DNA of 37,464 nucleotides from an uncultured Eubacteriales bacterium (GCA_900320285.1 ONRQ01000014.1:1-37464); one strand, 5' to 3'; counted from the stretch's first letter, positions 24,480 to 32,762 are shown. The notes: generated from the letters alone by a model not told the origin. Program-made: numbers and translations.

Positions 24480-24536
24480 ATGGTAAAATTTACGGCGGCC
24501 ACCGAGGTTTGACAGGTGGCTTTTACCATTTTTTTT
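24477..24536 (+). terminator. Strong terminator after the transporter-racemase operon
   Basis: AAAATGGTAAAA (24477-24488) pairs with TTTTACCATTTT (24521-24532), and GCCACC (24498-24503) with GGTGGC (24515-24520), followed by TTTTTTTTATAC. Readthrough RNA from upstream forms the full hairpin; RNA starting at the overlapping promoter would hold only the inner stem. Confidence 0.88.
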
Positions 24537-24602
24537 ATACGCAAAAACTATGTTAGGCCTGTGCGGCAAACGCCGCGGAAGGCAGGAGAGGAAACAACCA
24601 AA

Positions 24603-26489
24603 TTGGATAATTACAAGGAAGTTATCGCAAAGTACAGGGATGCAGACCTCGAGAGTCTGACGGAAGGGGAATATAGAGAATTAAAAGCAGCCGAGATGGC
24701 TGACATGCAGTCATACGTCGATGCCATCACAGCAAGCAAGGTGCCTGAGGTGATGTACCGTATCGGCAGACCTATCACAGATCTTAAGATGATGATGGAG
24801 TCCGGCGTCGAAGCTTTCGGCGACAAGGTGCTCTACCACCAGATCATGCCGGGTGATGATCACTTCACCGAATATACTTACGGCGGAGTAAGGGATGACG
24901 TAAGGGGACTCGGCACAGCTCTGCTCGGACTCGGACTAAAGGGTGCACACATTGGTGTCATCGGAGCAAACTGCTATGAATGGGCAGAGTCGTACTTCGC
25001 AGTTACAGGCGGAGTAGGCGTAGTTGTTCCGCTCGATAAGGAACTCAGCAAGGAAGAGCTCACCAATCTCTGCGAAATGGGAGAAATCGACGCTGTCATC
25101 TGCTGCCAGGATAAGTTCTACAAACTGTTCAAGGAAATTAAGGCTGAAGGCAAAACCGGTCTCAGAATGGTTATCGGCGTCAACAGGGACGCTCACGAAG
25201 ACGCGGCAGACGGACTTTATTCCTGGAACGTCCTCAGAGAAGAGGGCAGAGCCAAAGTAGCTGCAGGCGACAGAAGCTACCTCGATGCCAGAGTAAGAGC
25301 TTCCGACCTTGTATCGATAATCTTCACATCCGGCACCACCGGAGTGAGCAAGGGAGTAATGCTCTCACACAGGAACCTCTGCACTGATGTACTTATCGCG
25401 CAGACTTACCTCGAAGTACGCCCAAGCGATATCTTCTTCAGCGTACTTCCTATACATCATACATATGAGTGCACCTGCACAATGATCGAGGGCCTGTTCA
25501 TGGGCGCTTCGATGGCATTCTGCAGAGGCCTCAAATATATAACAAAGGACATGCAGATGGTGCATCCGACATTCCTGCTCGCGGTGCCTCTCATCTACGA
25601 GAAGTTCTACAACACGATCCAGAAGACCCTCAAGAAGCAGGGTCAGGACAAGCTGGTCAACACGCTGTTTGCCGCCAACAACTTCACGAGCAAGTTCGGC
25701 CTCAACATAGCGAAGCCGATAGCAAACAAGATCATGGCTCAGTTCGGCGGAAACATCGACATGTTCATCGCAGGCGGCGCGAGAGTAGACCCTAAGGTGC
25801 TCGCATTCTTCCGCAGCATGGGCATACCGTGCCTCCAGGGTTACGGCCTCACAGAGACCTCGCCGATGGTGGCACTCAACCCTGACCAGTGGAAATACAT
25901 GAGAAACGATTCAGCCGGCAAGCTGTTCCAGTTCACCGAGTGCAAGATCATCGACAAGGATGAGGACGGCAACGGCGAGATCTGCTTCCGCGGACCTATG
26001 GTAATGATGGGCTACTACAAGAACCCTGAAGCCACCGCTGCAAGCATGGAGAACGGATGGTTCCACACAGGTGATATCGGATACCTCGATGCTGACAACT
26101 ATGTCTACATCACAGGCCGCAAGAAGAACGTCATCATCGCTGCGAACGGCAAGAACGTCTTCCCTGAGGAGCTCGAGGAGCTCATCGCGCGCAGCCCGTA
26201 CATCGAGGAGTGCATGGTCTGGGCCGACGAGGAAAACGAAGACAGGATGAAGAGGGGCATCTACGTTACCCTGCGTCCTGACAGGGAGAACGTTAAGGAA
26301 GCCCTCGGAGACAGAGCTGCCGACGAAAGCGCAGTCATGGCGCTTGTAAGCAGCGAGATCGACAGGCTGAACGCGAACTGGCCTGACTGGAAGAGAGTCA
26401 AGCACATCGTCATCAAGAAGAGCGAGTTCAATAAAACGACCGGAATGAAGATCCGCAGATTCGTCGAAGAAAATAAGCTCGCTGATTAA
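24603..26489 (+). CDS. AMP-forming long-chain acyl-CoA synthetase
   Basis: The 628-residue protein is an adenylate-forming ligase. Core motifs are the phosphate loop SIIFTSGTTGVSKGVMLSHR, the A5 motif QGYGLTETSPMVA, A7 GWFHTGDIGYLD, and A8 ITGRKKNVIIAANGKNVFPE. A C-terminal lysine follows in FNKTTGMKIRRF. It likely makes acyl-CoA or another acyl thioester from a carboxylate; chain length is uncertain. I place the start at TTG 24603 (LDNYKEVIAKYRDAD) with AGGAGAGG 11 bases upstream, since the sequence before it overlaps the terminator. It is followed 11 bases later by a racemase-fold gene. Confidence 0.9.
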   Translation: MDNYKEVIAKYRDADLESLTEGEYRELKAAEMADMQSYVDAITASKVPEVMYRIGRPITDLKMMMESGVEAFGDKVLYHQIMPGDDHFTEYTYGGVRDDVRGLGTALLGLGLKGAHIGVIGANCYEWAESYFAVTGGVGVVVPLDKELSKEELTNLCEMGEIDAVICCQDKFYKLFKEIKAEGKTGLRMVIGVNRDAHEDAADGLYSWNVLREEGRAKVAAGDRSYLDARVRASDLVSIIFTSGTTGVSKGVMLSHRNLCTDVLIAQTYLEVRPSDIFFSVLPIHHTYECTCTMIEGLFMGASMAFCRGLKYITKDMQMVHPTFLLAVPLIYEKFYNTIQKTLKKQGQDKLVNTLFAANNFTSKFGLNIAKPIANKIMAQFGGNIDMFIAGGARVDPKVLAFFRSMGIPCLQGYGLTETSPMVALNPDQWKYMRNDSAGKLFQFTECKIIDKDEDGNGEICFRGPMVMMGYYKNPEATAASMENGWFHTGDIGYLDADNYVYITGRKKNVIIAANGKNVFPEELEELIARSPYIEECMVWADEENEDRMKRGIYVTLRPDRENVKEALGDRAADESAVMALVSSEIDRLNANWPDWKRVKHIVIKKSEFNKTTGMKIRRFVEENKLAD

Positions 26490-26500
26490 GAGGAAACAAT

Positions 26501-27604
26501 ATGAGAAAGAGACCAACGCTTATAGTCGATCATAAGAATCTCAGGCACAACATGAATACTGTGATCGGCTGGTGCCGCGAAGCGGGCATAGACGTTGCGG
26601 GCGTCATCAAGGTGACGACAGGTTTGGCATCTGCAGCACTCGACTATGAGAGCTGCGGCGCGAAGTGGATCGCCTCGTCAAGACTCGAGCAGCTTGCAAG
26701 GGCAAGGGAGGCCGGAGTAAAACTCCCGCTCCTCATGATAAGAGTCCCGATGCTGTCCGAATTAAGCGAGATGGTAAAGATCTGTGACTACAGCCTGCAG
26801 AGCAGCCTCGACACACTCAAGGCTCTCCAGGAGGCCGCCGCCGAAAACGGAAAGGTGCACAACGTCATTCTGATGGCGGATCTCGGAGACCTCAGAGAGG
26901 GATTCTTCGAAAAGGAAGAGATTGTCGATATAGCCGTATATGTGGAGAATGAACTCGACTTTGTCCACCTTGCGGGCATCGGCACAAACCTCGGCTGCGT
27001 GGGCTCCGTAAAGCCGACCAAAGAGAAGATGGACATGCTGGCCGACTGGGCGGAGGCTGTCGAAGAAGCGATCGGCAGGCCGCTCGAGATAGTATCCGGA
27101 GGAGCAACATCAAGCCTGATACCGCTGTTCGATGGCGTCATGAATCCTAAAGTCAACATGCTCAGGATAGGCGCGGTCTCATACATAGGACCGCTCGAGG
27201 ATCTCCGAACATGCTACGGCAGGGAGGAGGTGGATGTCCTGAGTGACGAGTGCTTCGTACTCGAGGCTGAAGTCATCGAGACAAACACCAAGCCGACTCA
27301 TCCGATCGGCGAACTCGGAGTAGACGCGTTCGGTAAAAAGGCCGTGTATGTCGACAGAGGCCGCCGCAGACGTGCACTGCTTGCGGTAGGCAGAGCCGAT
27401 TACGGCGATATAGACGACATTGTCCCTCAGCTTGAGGGAGCAGAGGTGATGATGGCCTCCGGAGATCACACCATTCTCGACATCGAGGACTGCAGGGAGC
27501 AGCTTCGCGTCGGAGACATCGTGAGATTCAAAGTCAAGTACTCAGCGCTGCTGAGGCTCACGGCAAGCGAAAATATAACTATTGAAGAGATCAACAGACA
27601 GTAG
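26501..27604 (+). CDS. PLP-dependent amino acid racemase, alanine/ornithine racemase fold
   Basis: The 367-residue protein matches the N-terminal barrel of the alanine racemase family in its Orr-like branch. The start is RPTLIVDHKNLRHNMNTVIG, followed by the PLP lysine in VAGVIKVTTG (Lys37). Then come the substrate-phosphate region LAGIGTNLGCVGSVKPTKEK, the SGGATSSLIPLF loop and LRIGAVSYIGPLEDL. The C-terminal beta domain is present (about 255-367). Relatives include ornithine racemase of clostridial ornithine fermentation; this cannot be told from alanine or other substrates here. No other ornithine genes are adjacent. It lies between the acyl-CoA ligase and greA. Confidence 0.85.
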   Translation: MRKRPTLIVDHKNLRHNMNTVIGWCREAGIDVAGVIKVTTGLASAALDYESCGAKWIASSRLEQLARAREAGVKLPLLMIRVPMLSELSEMVKICDYSLQSSLDTLKALQEAAAENGKVHNVILMADLGDLREGFFEKEEIVDIAVYVENELDFVHLAGIGTNLGCVGSVKPTKEKMDMLADWAEAVEEAIGRPLEIVSGGATSSLIPLFDGVMNPKVNMLRIGAVSYIGPLEDLRTCYGREEVDVLSDECFVLEAEVIETNTKPTHPIGELGVDAFGKKAVYVDRGRRRRALLAVGRADYGDIDDIVPQLEGAEVMMASGDHTILDIEDCREQLRVGDIVRFKVKYSALLRLTASENITIEEINRQ

Positions 27605-27638
27605 GGTCTGGGAATATAAAGAAAGGGAAGGAAACAAA

Positions 27639-28118
27639 ATGGCAGCTTTAAAGTCAAATGAAATGACCAGAGAGGGTTATGAAAGCCTTAATGCGGAGCT
27701 GGAACATCTTATTACCGTAGTACGTAAAGAGAACGCTGAAAGGCTCAAGGAAGCCATCTCCCTCGGAGATATCAGTGAGAACGCTGAGTACGATGCTGCG
27801 AAGGACGCACAGGCTGAAACTGAAGAAAGGATCAGCAACATCGAAGAGATCCTCCGTACAGCCGTCATAGTAGAAGAGACAGACGAGAGCGACGACTCGG
27901 TCCAGACAGGCCGTACAGTTACTATCGAAGATCTGAACACAAACGAGAAGAGCACATATAAGATCGTAGGTACAACTGAAGCAGATCCGCTGAACGGAAA
28001 GCTCTCGAACGTTTCACTGGTCGGACAGCACCTTCTGGGCCTTAAGGCCGGCGAAAAGGTAGAGTTCGTGGTTCCGGACGGCGTTGCCAGATACAAAGTC
28101 GTGGAGGTCAAGAGGTAA
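27639..28118 (+). CDS. greA: Transcription elongation factor GreA
   Basis: The 159-residue protein has the N-terminal coiled coil with the acidic tip (ISLGDISENAEYDAAKDAQA), which enters the RNA polymerase secondary channel and stimulates cleavage of backtracked RNA, and the C-terminal domain (TVTIEDLNTNEKSTYKIVGT to VPDGVARYKVVEVKR). I chose ATG 27639 with AAGGGAAGG upstream; an in-frame start at 27582 overlaps the racemase. Its stop overlaps the lysS start by one base, the known greA-lysS pairing of many Gram-positives. Confidence 0.96.
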   Translation: MAALKSNEMTREGYESLNAELEHLITVVRKENAERLKEAISLGDISENAEYDAAKDAQAETEERISNIEEILRTAVIVEETDESDDSVQTGRTVTIEDLNTNEKSTYKIVGTTEADPLNGKLSNVSLVGQHLLGLKAGEKVEFVVPDGVARYKVVEVKR

Positions 28119-30070
28119 TGGCTGACATTAAGAATGATATAAAGGCTGCTGTTGAAGCCGTGGAGCGCGAGCTTACCGAAAAGGAGATCGGCGAACAGAG
28201 GCAGATCAAGAGAAAGAAACTTGAAGAGCTTCGCGCCATGGGCAGAGACCCGTATCGTGAGGAGACATACGACGTGACCGCATGGTCGAAGGATATAAAA
28301 GATAACTTCGAAGCCATGGAAGATCAGGAAGTCAGAGTGGCAGGCCGTATCATGGCATTCCGCCGCATGGGCAAGGTCGCTTTCGTCGACATGCAGGACA
28401 AGCAGGGCCGCATCCAGATCTTCGTTGCAAGAGACAACATCGGTCAGGACGAGTACAACATCTTCAAGACATATGACACAGGTGATATCCTTGGTATCAA
28501 GGGCGAAGTCTTCAAGACAAAGACAGGCGAGGTCAGCATAAGAGCGCAGGAAGTAAAGCTTCTGTGCAAGTCTCTGCAGGTGCTGCCTAACAAATGGCAT
28601 GGCCTCAAGGACACAGACCTCAGATACCGCCAGAGATACGTCGACCTCATCATGAACGAGGACGTAAGAGAAACCTTCATGAAGAGGGCTAAGATCATCA
28701 GCACAATGAGAAAGGTTCTCGAGGAGGACTATGATCTCATCGAGGTCGAGACACCTGTACTCGGAAACATCGCGGGCGGCGCGGCTGCAAGACCGTTCCT
28801 GACCCACCATAACACCCTCGATATCGACATGACACTGCGCATCTCGCTCGAGCTTCACCTCAAGAGACTCATCGTCGGCGGACTCGACGGAGTTTATGAG
28901 ATCGGCAAGGTGTTCAGAAACGAGGGCATGGACAAGAACCACAGCCCTGAGTTCACATCTATGGAGGCATACAAGGCTTATGTAAATCTCGAGACCATGA
29001 TGGACCTCATGGAACAGGTTACATACAAGTGCGCCATGGCTGTAAACGGCACACCAATCGTCAAGTATGGCGACAAGGAATTCGACGTTACTCCTCCTTG
29101 GAGAAAGATCGACATGACCGAGGCAGTCATCAAGACTACAGGCATCCCGTTCGACAAGATCGACAGTGATGAAGAGGCTATCGAAGCTGCAAAAAAATAC
29201 GGCATGACATTCGAGGACGAGTCCGAGTGGACAAGAGGCAAGATCATCGCTGAGATGTTTGAAGACTACTGCGAAGACATCCCTGGATTCCTGGACGGAC
29301 CGTGCTTCGTCTGCGGACATCCGCTCGAAGTTTCACCGCTGGCAAAGAAGGATCCTAAGGACCCTCGCATCACAAGAAGATTCGAATCGTACATCAACGG
29401 CTGGGAGATGTCGAACGCGTTCAGCGAGCTGAATGACCCTATCGACCAGTACGAGAGATTCGCAGAGCAGCAGAGACAGCTCGACCTGGGAATCGATGAT
29501 GAGGCCCATCCTATGGATACAGATTTCGTCAATGCGCTGGAAGTCGGAATGCCGCCGACAGGCGGAATCGGCATCGGAGTCGACAGACTGGTTATGTTGC
29601 TCACCGACAGCGCAACCATCAGAGACGTCCAGCTCTTCCCTGTAATGAAGCCGGAAGGTAAGGGCGGAGCTCAGAAGAAGGAGACAGTCAAGATCGATTT
29701 CAGCAAGGTAGAGATCGAGCCGCTGTTCGAAGAATTCGTCGATTTCGACACCTTCAGCAAGTCAGATTTCAGAGCAGTTAAGATCAAAAACTGCGAGGAA
29801 GTTCCTAAGTCAGACAAGCTCCTGAAGTTCACACTGAACGACGGAACAGGCGAAGACAGGATCATCCTGAGCGGCATCAAGAAGTACTACGATCCGGCTG
29901 AACTCGTTGGAAAGACTGCGATTGCGATCGTGAACCTTCCACCGAGAAAGATGATGGGACAGTACTCAAACGGCATGCTGATCTCCGCAGTCAACGAGTA
30001 TGACGGCGAGGAAATGCTCAACCTCCTGCTCGTAGACGACAGGATCCCGGCAGGAGCAAAGCTTTACTAA
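28118..30070 (+). CDS. lysS: Lysyl-tRNA synthetase (class II) with C-terminal tRNA-binding domain
   Basis: The 650-residue protein has the class II LysRS body: the anticodon-binding OB fold (VRVAGRIMAFRRMGKVAFVD), motif 2 (GKVFRNEGMDKNHSPEFTSM then EAYKAY) and motif 3 (GGIGIGVDRLVMLLT). Beyond the usual end there are about 126 residues (525-650), KIDFSKVEIEPLFEEFVDFD through VDDRIPAGAKLY. These match the Trbp111/EMAP-II-type tRNA-binding domain normally found at the C-terminus of MetRS (PKSDKLLKF, then PPRKMMGQYSNGMLISA). The fusion probably improves tRNA capture. A 25-residue charged N-terminal helix precedes the OB fold. It overlaps greA by one base. Confidence 0.95.
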   Translation: MADIKNDIKAAVEAVERELTEKEIGEQRQIKRKKLEELRAMGRDPYREETYDVTAWSKDIKDNFEAMEDQEVRVAGRIMAFRRMGKVAFVDMQDKQGRIQIFVARDNIGQDEYNIFKTYDTGDILGIKGEVFKTKTGEVSIRAQEVKLLCKSLQVLPNKWHGLKDTDLRYRQRYVDLIMNEDVRETFMKRAKIISTMRKVLEEDYDLIEVETPVLGNIAGGAAARPFLTHHNTLDIDMTLRISLELHLKRLIVGGLDGVYEIGKVFRNEGMDKNHSPEFTSMEAYKAYVNLETMMDLMEQVTYKCAMAVNGTPIVKYGDKEFDVTPPWRKIDMTEAVIKTTGIPFDKIDSDEEAIEAAKKYGMTFEDESEWTRGKIIAEMFEDYCEDIPGFLDGPCFVCGHPLEVSPLAKKDPKDPRITRRFESYINGWEMSNAFSELNDPIDQYERFAEQQRQLDLGIDDEAHPMDTDFVNALEVGMPPTGGIGIGVDRLVMLLTDSATIRDVQLFPVMKPEGKGGAQKKETVKIDFSKVEIEPLFEEFVDFDTFSKSDFRAVKIKNCEEVPKSDKLLKFTLNDGTGEDRIILSGIKKYYDPAELVGKTAIAIVNLPPRKMMGQYSNGMLISAVNEYDGEEMLNLLLVDDRIPAGAKLY

Positions 30071-30327
30071 AAAGGTGCGATGGGAAGTGCGGAAAAACGG
30101 TCTGATGAAGAGCAAAAAACAGGCCGGAAAAGGACGATTTGAAAGAGCGAAAAACATTAGAATCGTACCCCGACTACCCCATTTTTACCCCTTTTACACA
30201 TCAAGTTATAACAAGTAAAGTGAAAATCTTCGGATAGCTGAAAATTAGAAAGTGAATGTATAACGGAATATAAAGGGTAACCTTCCGCCAAAATTCGCTT
30301 AAAAACCCAATTTGATGATCCATTTAG
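30071..30327. other. Post-lysS junction with three TACCCC repeats
   Basis: No gene is visible. TACCCC occurs at 30166-30171, 30175-30180 and 30186-30191 in a run at 9- and 11-base steps. Base composition drops towards AT after this point, and plasmid-type genes begin at 30471, so this may be the chromosome/element junction. No tRNA gene lies at the end of lysS. Confidence 0.35.
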
Positions 30328-30365
30328 GACGCGATTTACAGATAACTGTAGGTCGCGTCTTTTTT
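30328..30365 (+). terminator. Rho-independent terminator before the mobile-element genes
   Basis: GACGCGA (30328-30334) pairs with TCGCGTC (30353-30359), with an inner TACAG/CTGTA stem (30337-30341 / 30346-30350), followed by six T residues. It could end the greA-lysS transcript or shield the downstream element. Confidence 0.88.
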
Positions 30366-30470
30366 AGTCTCTGCTTTTACACTTTTTCTGAGCGGGTTTG
30401 CAAGATTGTGAGAATGCCGATTCAGGAATAGACTTGCGTTACAAACATACAGACAGGAGGGTATGCGTCA

Positions 30471-30656
30471 ATGATAGATAACAAAGCAATAGATGAAGCT
30501 ATGAAGAAGCTTGACAGAAGACTGTTCTATAATATGCAGATTGCTATTATCAGCAGGGCCCAGTCAGAAGGACTATTCTTCGACATGATGGAAGGTGAGA
30601 GCCTGAAGTTAAAGATACGTGAAAACTATTATAAAGAAACCAGAGAGCGACTCTAA
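30471..30656 (+). CDS. Hypothetical 61-residue protein
   Basis: A short protein (MIDNKAIDEAMKKLDRRLFY, ending ETRERL) with a strong ribosome site AGGAGGG at 30455-30461. It is charged and helical with no recognised domain. Its stop overlaps the start of the ParB-like gene by one base, so the two are translated together. It opens the element's gene set. Confidence 0.75.
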   Translation: MIDNKAIDEAMKKLDRRLFYNMQIAIISRAQSEGLFFDMMEGESLKLKIRENYYKETRERL

Positions 30657-31537
30657 TGGCAAATTCAGTTACAGCAGATAAACAGTTAATAATGCTGGGA
30701 TCCCTGCTCGATTCCTTTATAAGTGAATGCGAAGCAGCAAAGCAGGATCTAGCCTGTATCCATAATATACCTGTTGAAAAAATAGATTTGTTCCCGGACC
30801 ATCCTTATTATGTTGACAACGACGAGGATATGGCCAATCTGGTGAGGTCAATTAAAGCTATCGGCCAGATTTCACCGGGAATAACACGTGTAAAGAAAGA
30901 TGGAAGATATGAATTACTATCAGGGCATAGACGATTATGGGCCTGCAGACTTGCTTGTATTAAGACCTTTAGATGTGAAGTTCTGGATCTGTCTGACGAG
31001 GATGCCTTGATATATATGATCGAAGCAAACCGGCAGAGACAGAAGCTCCATCCCGGAGAAAAAAGCCAGGTATACAGGCTCAAAAGAGAAGAATTAAATG
31101 GCAGACAAAACATAAGCGACATCAGGATCGATGCACGTGACAATACTGATCAGATCAGGTTATATATGAGACTCGGATATCTTATACCTGAAATTCTGGA
31201 TATGGTTGATGAGGGTATAATAGCACTCAGACCGGCTGCCTCTGTTTCTTTTCTTTCTGAAGGGCTGCAACGCTACCTTCTGGAAAACATGGAGTATGAG
31301 CAGAAAACACCTTCGTATTCACAGGCGCTGAGAATGAAGCAATTGTTTCAGGAAGGCGTGCTTACAAGAGATAAGATCATCGACATCATGATGGAAGAAA
31401 AACCGAACCAGAGAGAACGTATTGTCCTGCATGATGAAAAGATACTTGCAAAGCTGCCCAGAGATATCCCTGCCAAAGAACAGGAAGAATATATAGCCAG
31501 AGCGCTTGAGTTTTATGAAAAGCATGGGAGGCAATGA
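30656..31537 (+). CDS. ParB/Spo0J-like nuclease-fold protein with shortened HTH region
   Basis: The 293-residue protein has the ParB N-terminal domain: IPVEKIDLFPDHPYYVDNDE, GQISPGITRVKKDGRYELLS and the CTP-binding GHRR (90-93), then YMIEANRQRQKLHPGEKSQV. It is paralogous to the ParB at 34083: both have PEILDMVDEG, TPSY(S/A)QA(L/I)RM and EEKPNQRERIVLH-like segments. Where the other protein carries the HTH (LRSGQELASAVGDSQAQIYR), this one is about 13 residues shorter (NISDIRIDARDNTDQIRLYM) and the helix-turn-helix looks broken. The canonical 'ENxQR' becomes EANRQRQ. It has no ParA beside it; it may act as an adaptor or regulator. Confidence 0.88.
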   Translation: MANSVTADKQLIMLGSLLDSFISECEAAKQDLACIHNIPVEKIDLFPDHPYYVDNDEDMANLVRSIKAIGQISPGITRVKKDGRYELLSGHRRLWACRLACIKTFRCEVLDLSDEDALIYMIEANRQRQKLHPGEKSQVYRLKREELNGRQNISDIRIDARDNTDQIRLYMRLGYLIPEILDMVDEGIIALRPAASVSFLSEGLQRYLLENMEYEQKTPSYSQALRMKQLFQEGVLTRDKIIDIMMEEKPNQRERIVLHDEKILAKLPRDIPAKEQEEYIARALEFYEKHGRQ

Positions 31538-31854
31538 TGGCAAGACGGAAGACTGATGAGCAAAGAACTGAGAGACTCAGGCAAGTGCAAAGGAGCTGGT
31601 ATGAACAATCCAGACTTGGGCCGATTTATGTATCAGCTGAGGTCATCCTGTATTCAATCGATGATCTTGTAGAGATGACAGGATGGAGTCACGGAACTGT
31701 ACAGAAACTATTCAACGATCCTAAATTTCCATCGATAGATTATGGAAGGAGGAAGCTGGTAGAGAACCATTCCCTGATGCAGTTTCTGTCAGTCAGGCAT
31801 GAGAAGGAACTCGACAGTTTCTGGAGATCAACACCAGTCAAGAGGAAAAAATAG
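31537..31854 (+). CDS. Small HTH-module protein
   Basis: This 105-residue protein has one module, EVILYSIDDLVEMTGWSHGT followed by VQKLFNDPKFPSIDYGRRKL and VENHSLMQFL (about 34-82). It resembles the AlpA/excisionase-type winged HTH (helix, turn after TGWS, then a basic wing). A basic N-terminus (RRKTDEQRTERLRQVQRSWY) precedes it. I prefer the second ATG, 31537, since GGGAGG at 31526-31531 is too close to 31534. It overlaps the ParB-like stop and is followed directly by a two-module relative. Possible roles are excision, copy or transfer control. Confidence 0.8.
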   Translation: MARRKTDEQRTERLRQVQRSWYEQSRLGPIYVSAEVILYSIDDLVEMTGWSHGTVQKLFNDPKFPSIDYGRRKLVENHSLMQFLSVRHEKELDSFWRSTPVKRKK

Positions 31855-32493
31855 ATGGAACCGCATGAGTATCAGGGACAGCGTGAAACGTCCGAATATA
31901 GAAAACTATATGTGTCCGGAGAGGTGATCCTTTATTCCGCACATGACCTTGCCAGAATGACAGGGTGGAGTCTTGGCACTATATACAGATTGTTCGACGA
32001 TCCGGATATTCCGGCAATAGACTATGGAAAGGGTAAACTGGTAGAAAATCATGCACTAATGCAGTTTTTCTCATCAAGACGTGACGAAGTAAATAGATAT
32101 AGTTTTCAGCTAAAAAGAAATCCCTGGGAGGATAAAATTTACAGCAGTATCTATAGCAATCTCAGAGTTGATTATCTTGACAGATGCAAAAAAGTGGATG
32201 ACCTTCAGTTGGACTGGTTAGATGCCTTAATGATGTTTGCTTCTCCTGAAGTGGTCTTCTTCACAGAAGAGGATATCCTGAAAAAGAGTAACTGGACTGA
32301 GGAAGAGGTCAGGATGCTTTTTCTTGATTTTCGATTCCCAAGAGTAGAGTTTGCAAGGAAGAATGTCGTTGAGGTTCATGCTCTGATACATTTTTTTGCA
32401 AGGAAAGAATATGAAAAAAAGAAGCAACTGGCAGAGTACGAAAGGTATGAGGAACGCTTTGCACATTTGCATCGTGGACGGTCAGGGCGTTAA
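31855..32493 (+). CDS. Two-module HTH protein
   Basis: The 212-residue protein contains two copies of the module seen in the preceding gene. The first reads EVILYSAHDLARMTGWSLGT then IYRLFDDPDIPAIDYGKGKL and VENHALMQFFSSRRD (about 24-77). The second, diverged, reads EVVFFTEEDILKKSNWTEEE then VRMLFLDFRFPRVEFARKNV and VEVHALIHFFARKE (about 132-185). The second has lost the TGWS turn and is likely weaker in DNA binding. The start ATG follows the previous stop directly. I know no named family for this tandem arrangement. Confidence 0.8.
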   Translation: MEPHEYQGQRETSEYRKLYVSGEVILYSAHDLARMTGWSLGTIYRLFDDPDIPAIDYGKGKLVENHALMQFFSSRRDEVNRYSFQLKRNPWEDKIYSSIYSNLRVDYLDRCKKVDDLQLDWLDALMMFASPEVVFFTEEDILKKSNWTEEEVRMLFLDFRFPRVEFARKNVVEVHALIHFFARKEYEKKKQLAEYERYEERFAHLHRGRSGR

Positions 32494-32519
32494 ATAAATA
32501 CGAAGGAGGTAAAAGCATC

Positions 32520-32660
32520 ATGTTCAGACCAAAATTCAGATTCACTCATGATGAGGTGAGGATCATAGTAATGGCGCTGGTAGAACTCAAGAACCAGCTT
32601 ATATCAGAAGGCAGATACACTGATGCGGTGGATGACCTTCTAATAAAGTTCGTTGACTGA
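32520..32660 (+). CDS. 46-residue conserved-looking microprotein
   Basis: ATG at 32520 with AAGGAGGT at 32502-32510 (9 bases) opens a frame MFRPKFRFTHDEVRIIVMAL to LLIKFVD and stops at 32660. The composition suggests a small helical protein. The very strong ribosome site makes translation likely. Small proteins of this kind are common between plasmid/ICE genes; function unknown. Confidence 0.7.
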   Translation: MFRPKFRFTHDEVRIIVMALVELKNQLISEGRYTDAVDDLLIKFVD

Positions 32661-32671
32661 TGACAGTCCTT

Positions 32672-32720
32672 TCAGCTCCGGCTGAATAATTACATGGCTC
32701 CGTGCAATAAGGTGCGGAGT
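32672..32720 (+). promoter_or_regulatory. Hairpin with weak terminator features
   Basis: TGGCTCCG (about 32694-32701) and CGGAGTCA (about 32714-32721) pair with one G-U and are followed by ATTTTATTG, between the microprotein and the next gene. It may reduce readthrough or process the transcript. Confidence 0.35.
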
Positions 32721-32762
32721 CAATTTTATTGCAGCCGGGCTAACCGGAGAAAGGACAACACG

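Noticed and set aside
27677-29320. Very long (547-codon) open frame on the minus strand opposite greA and lysS
   Set aside because: It lies entirely antisense to two clearly homologous genes, is rich in Cys, Val and Leu as expected from complementing biased codons, and has no ribosome site or known domain.
30071-30130. tRNA gene as integration site after lysS
   Set aside because: No cloverleaf, TTCGAATC-like arm or CCA end is visible; lysS is followed by unstructured sequence.
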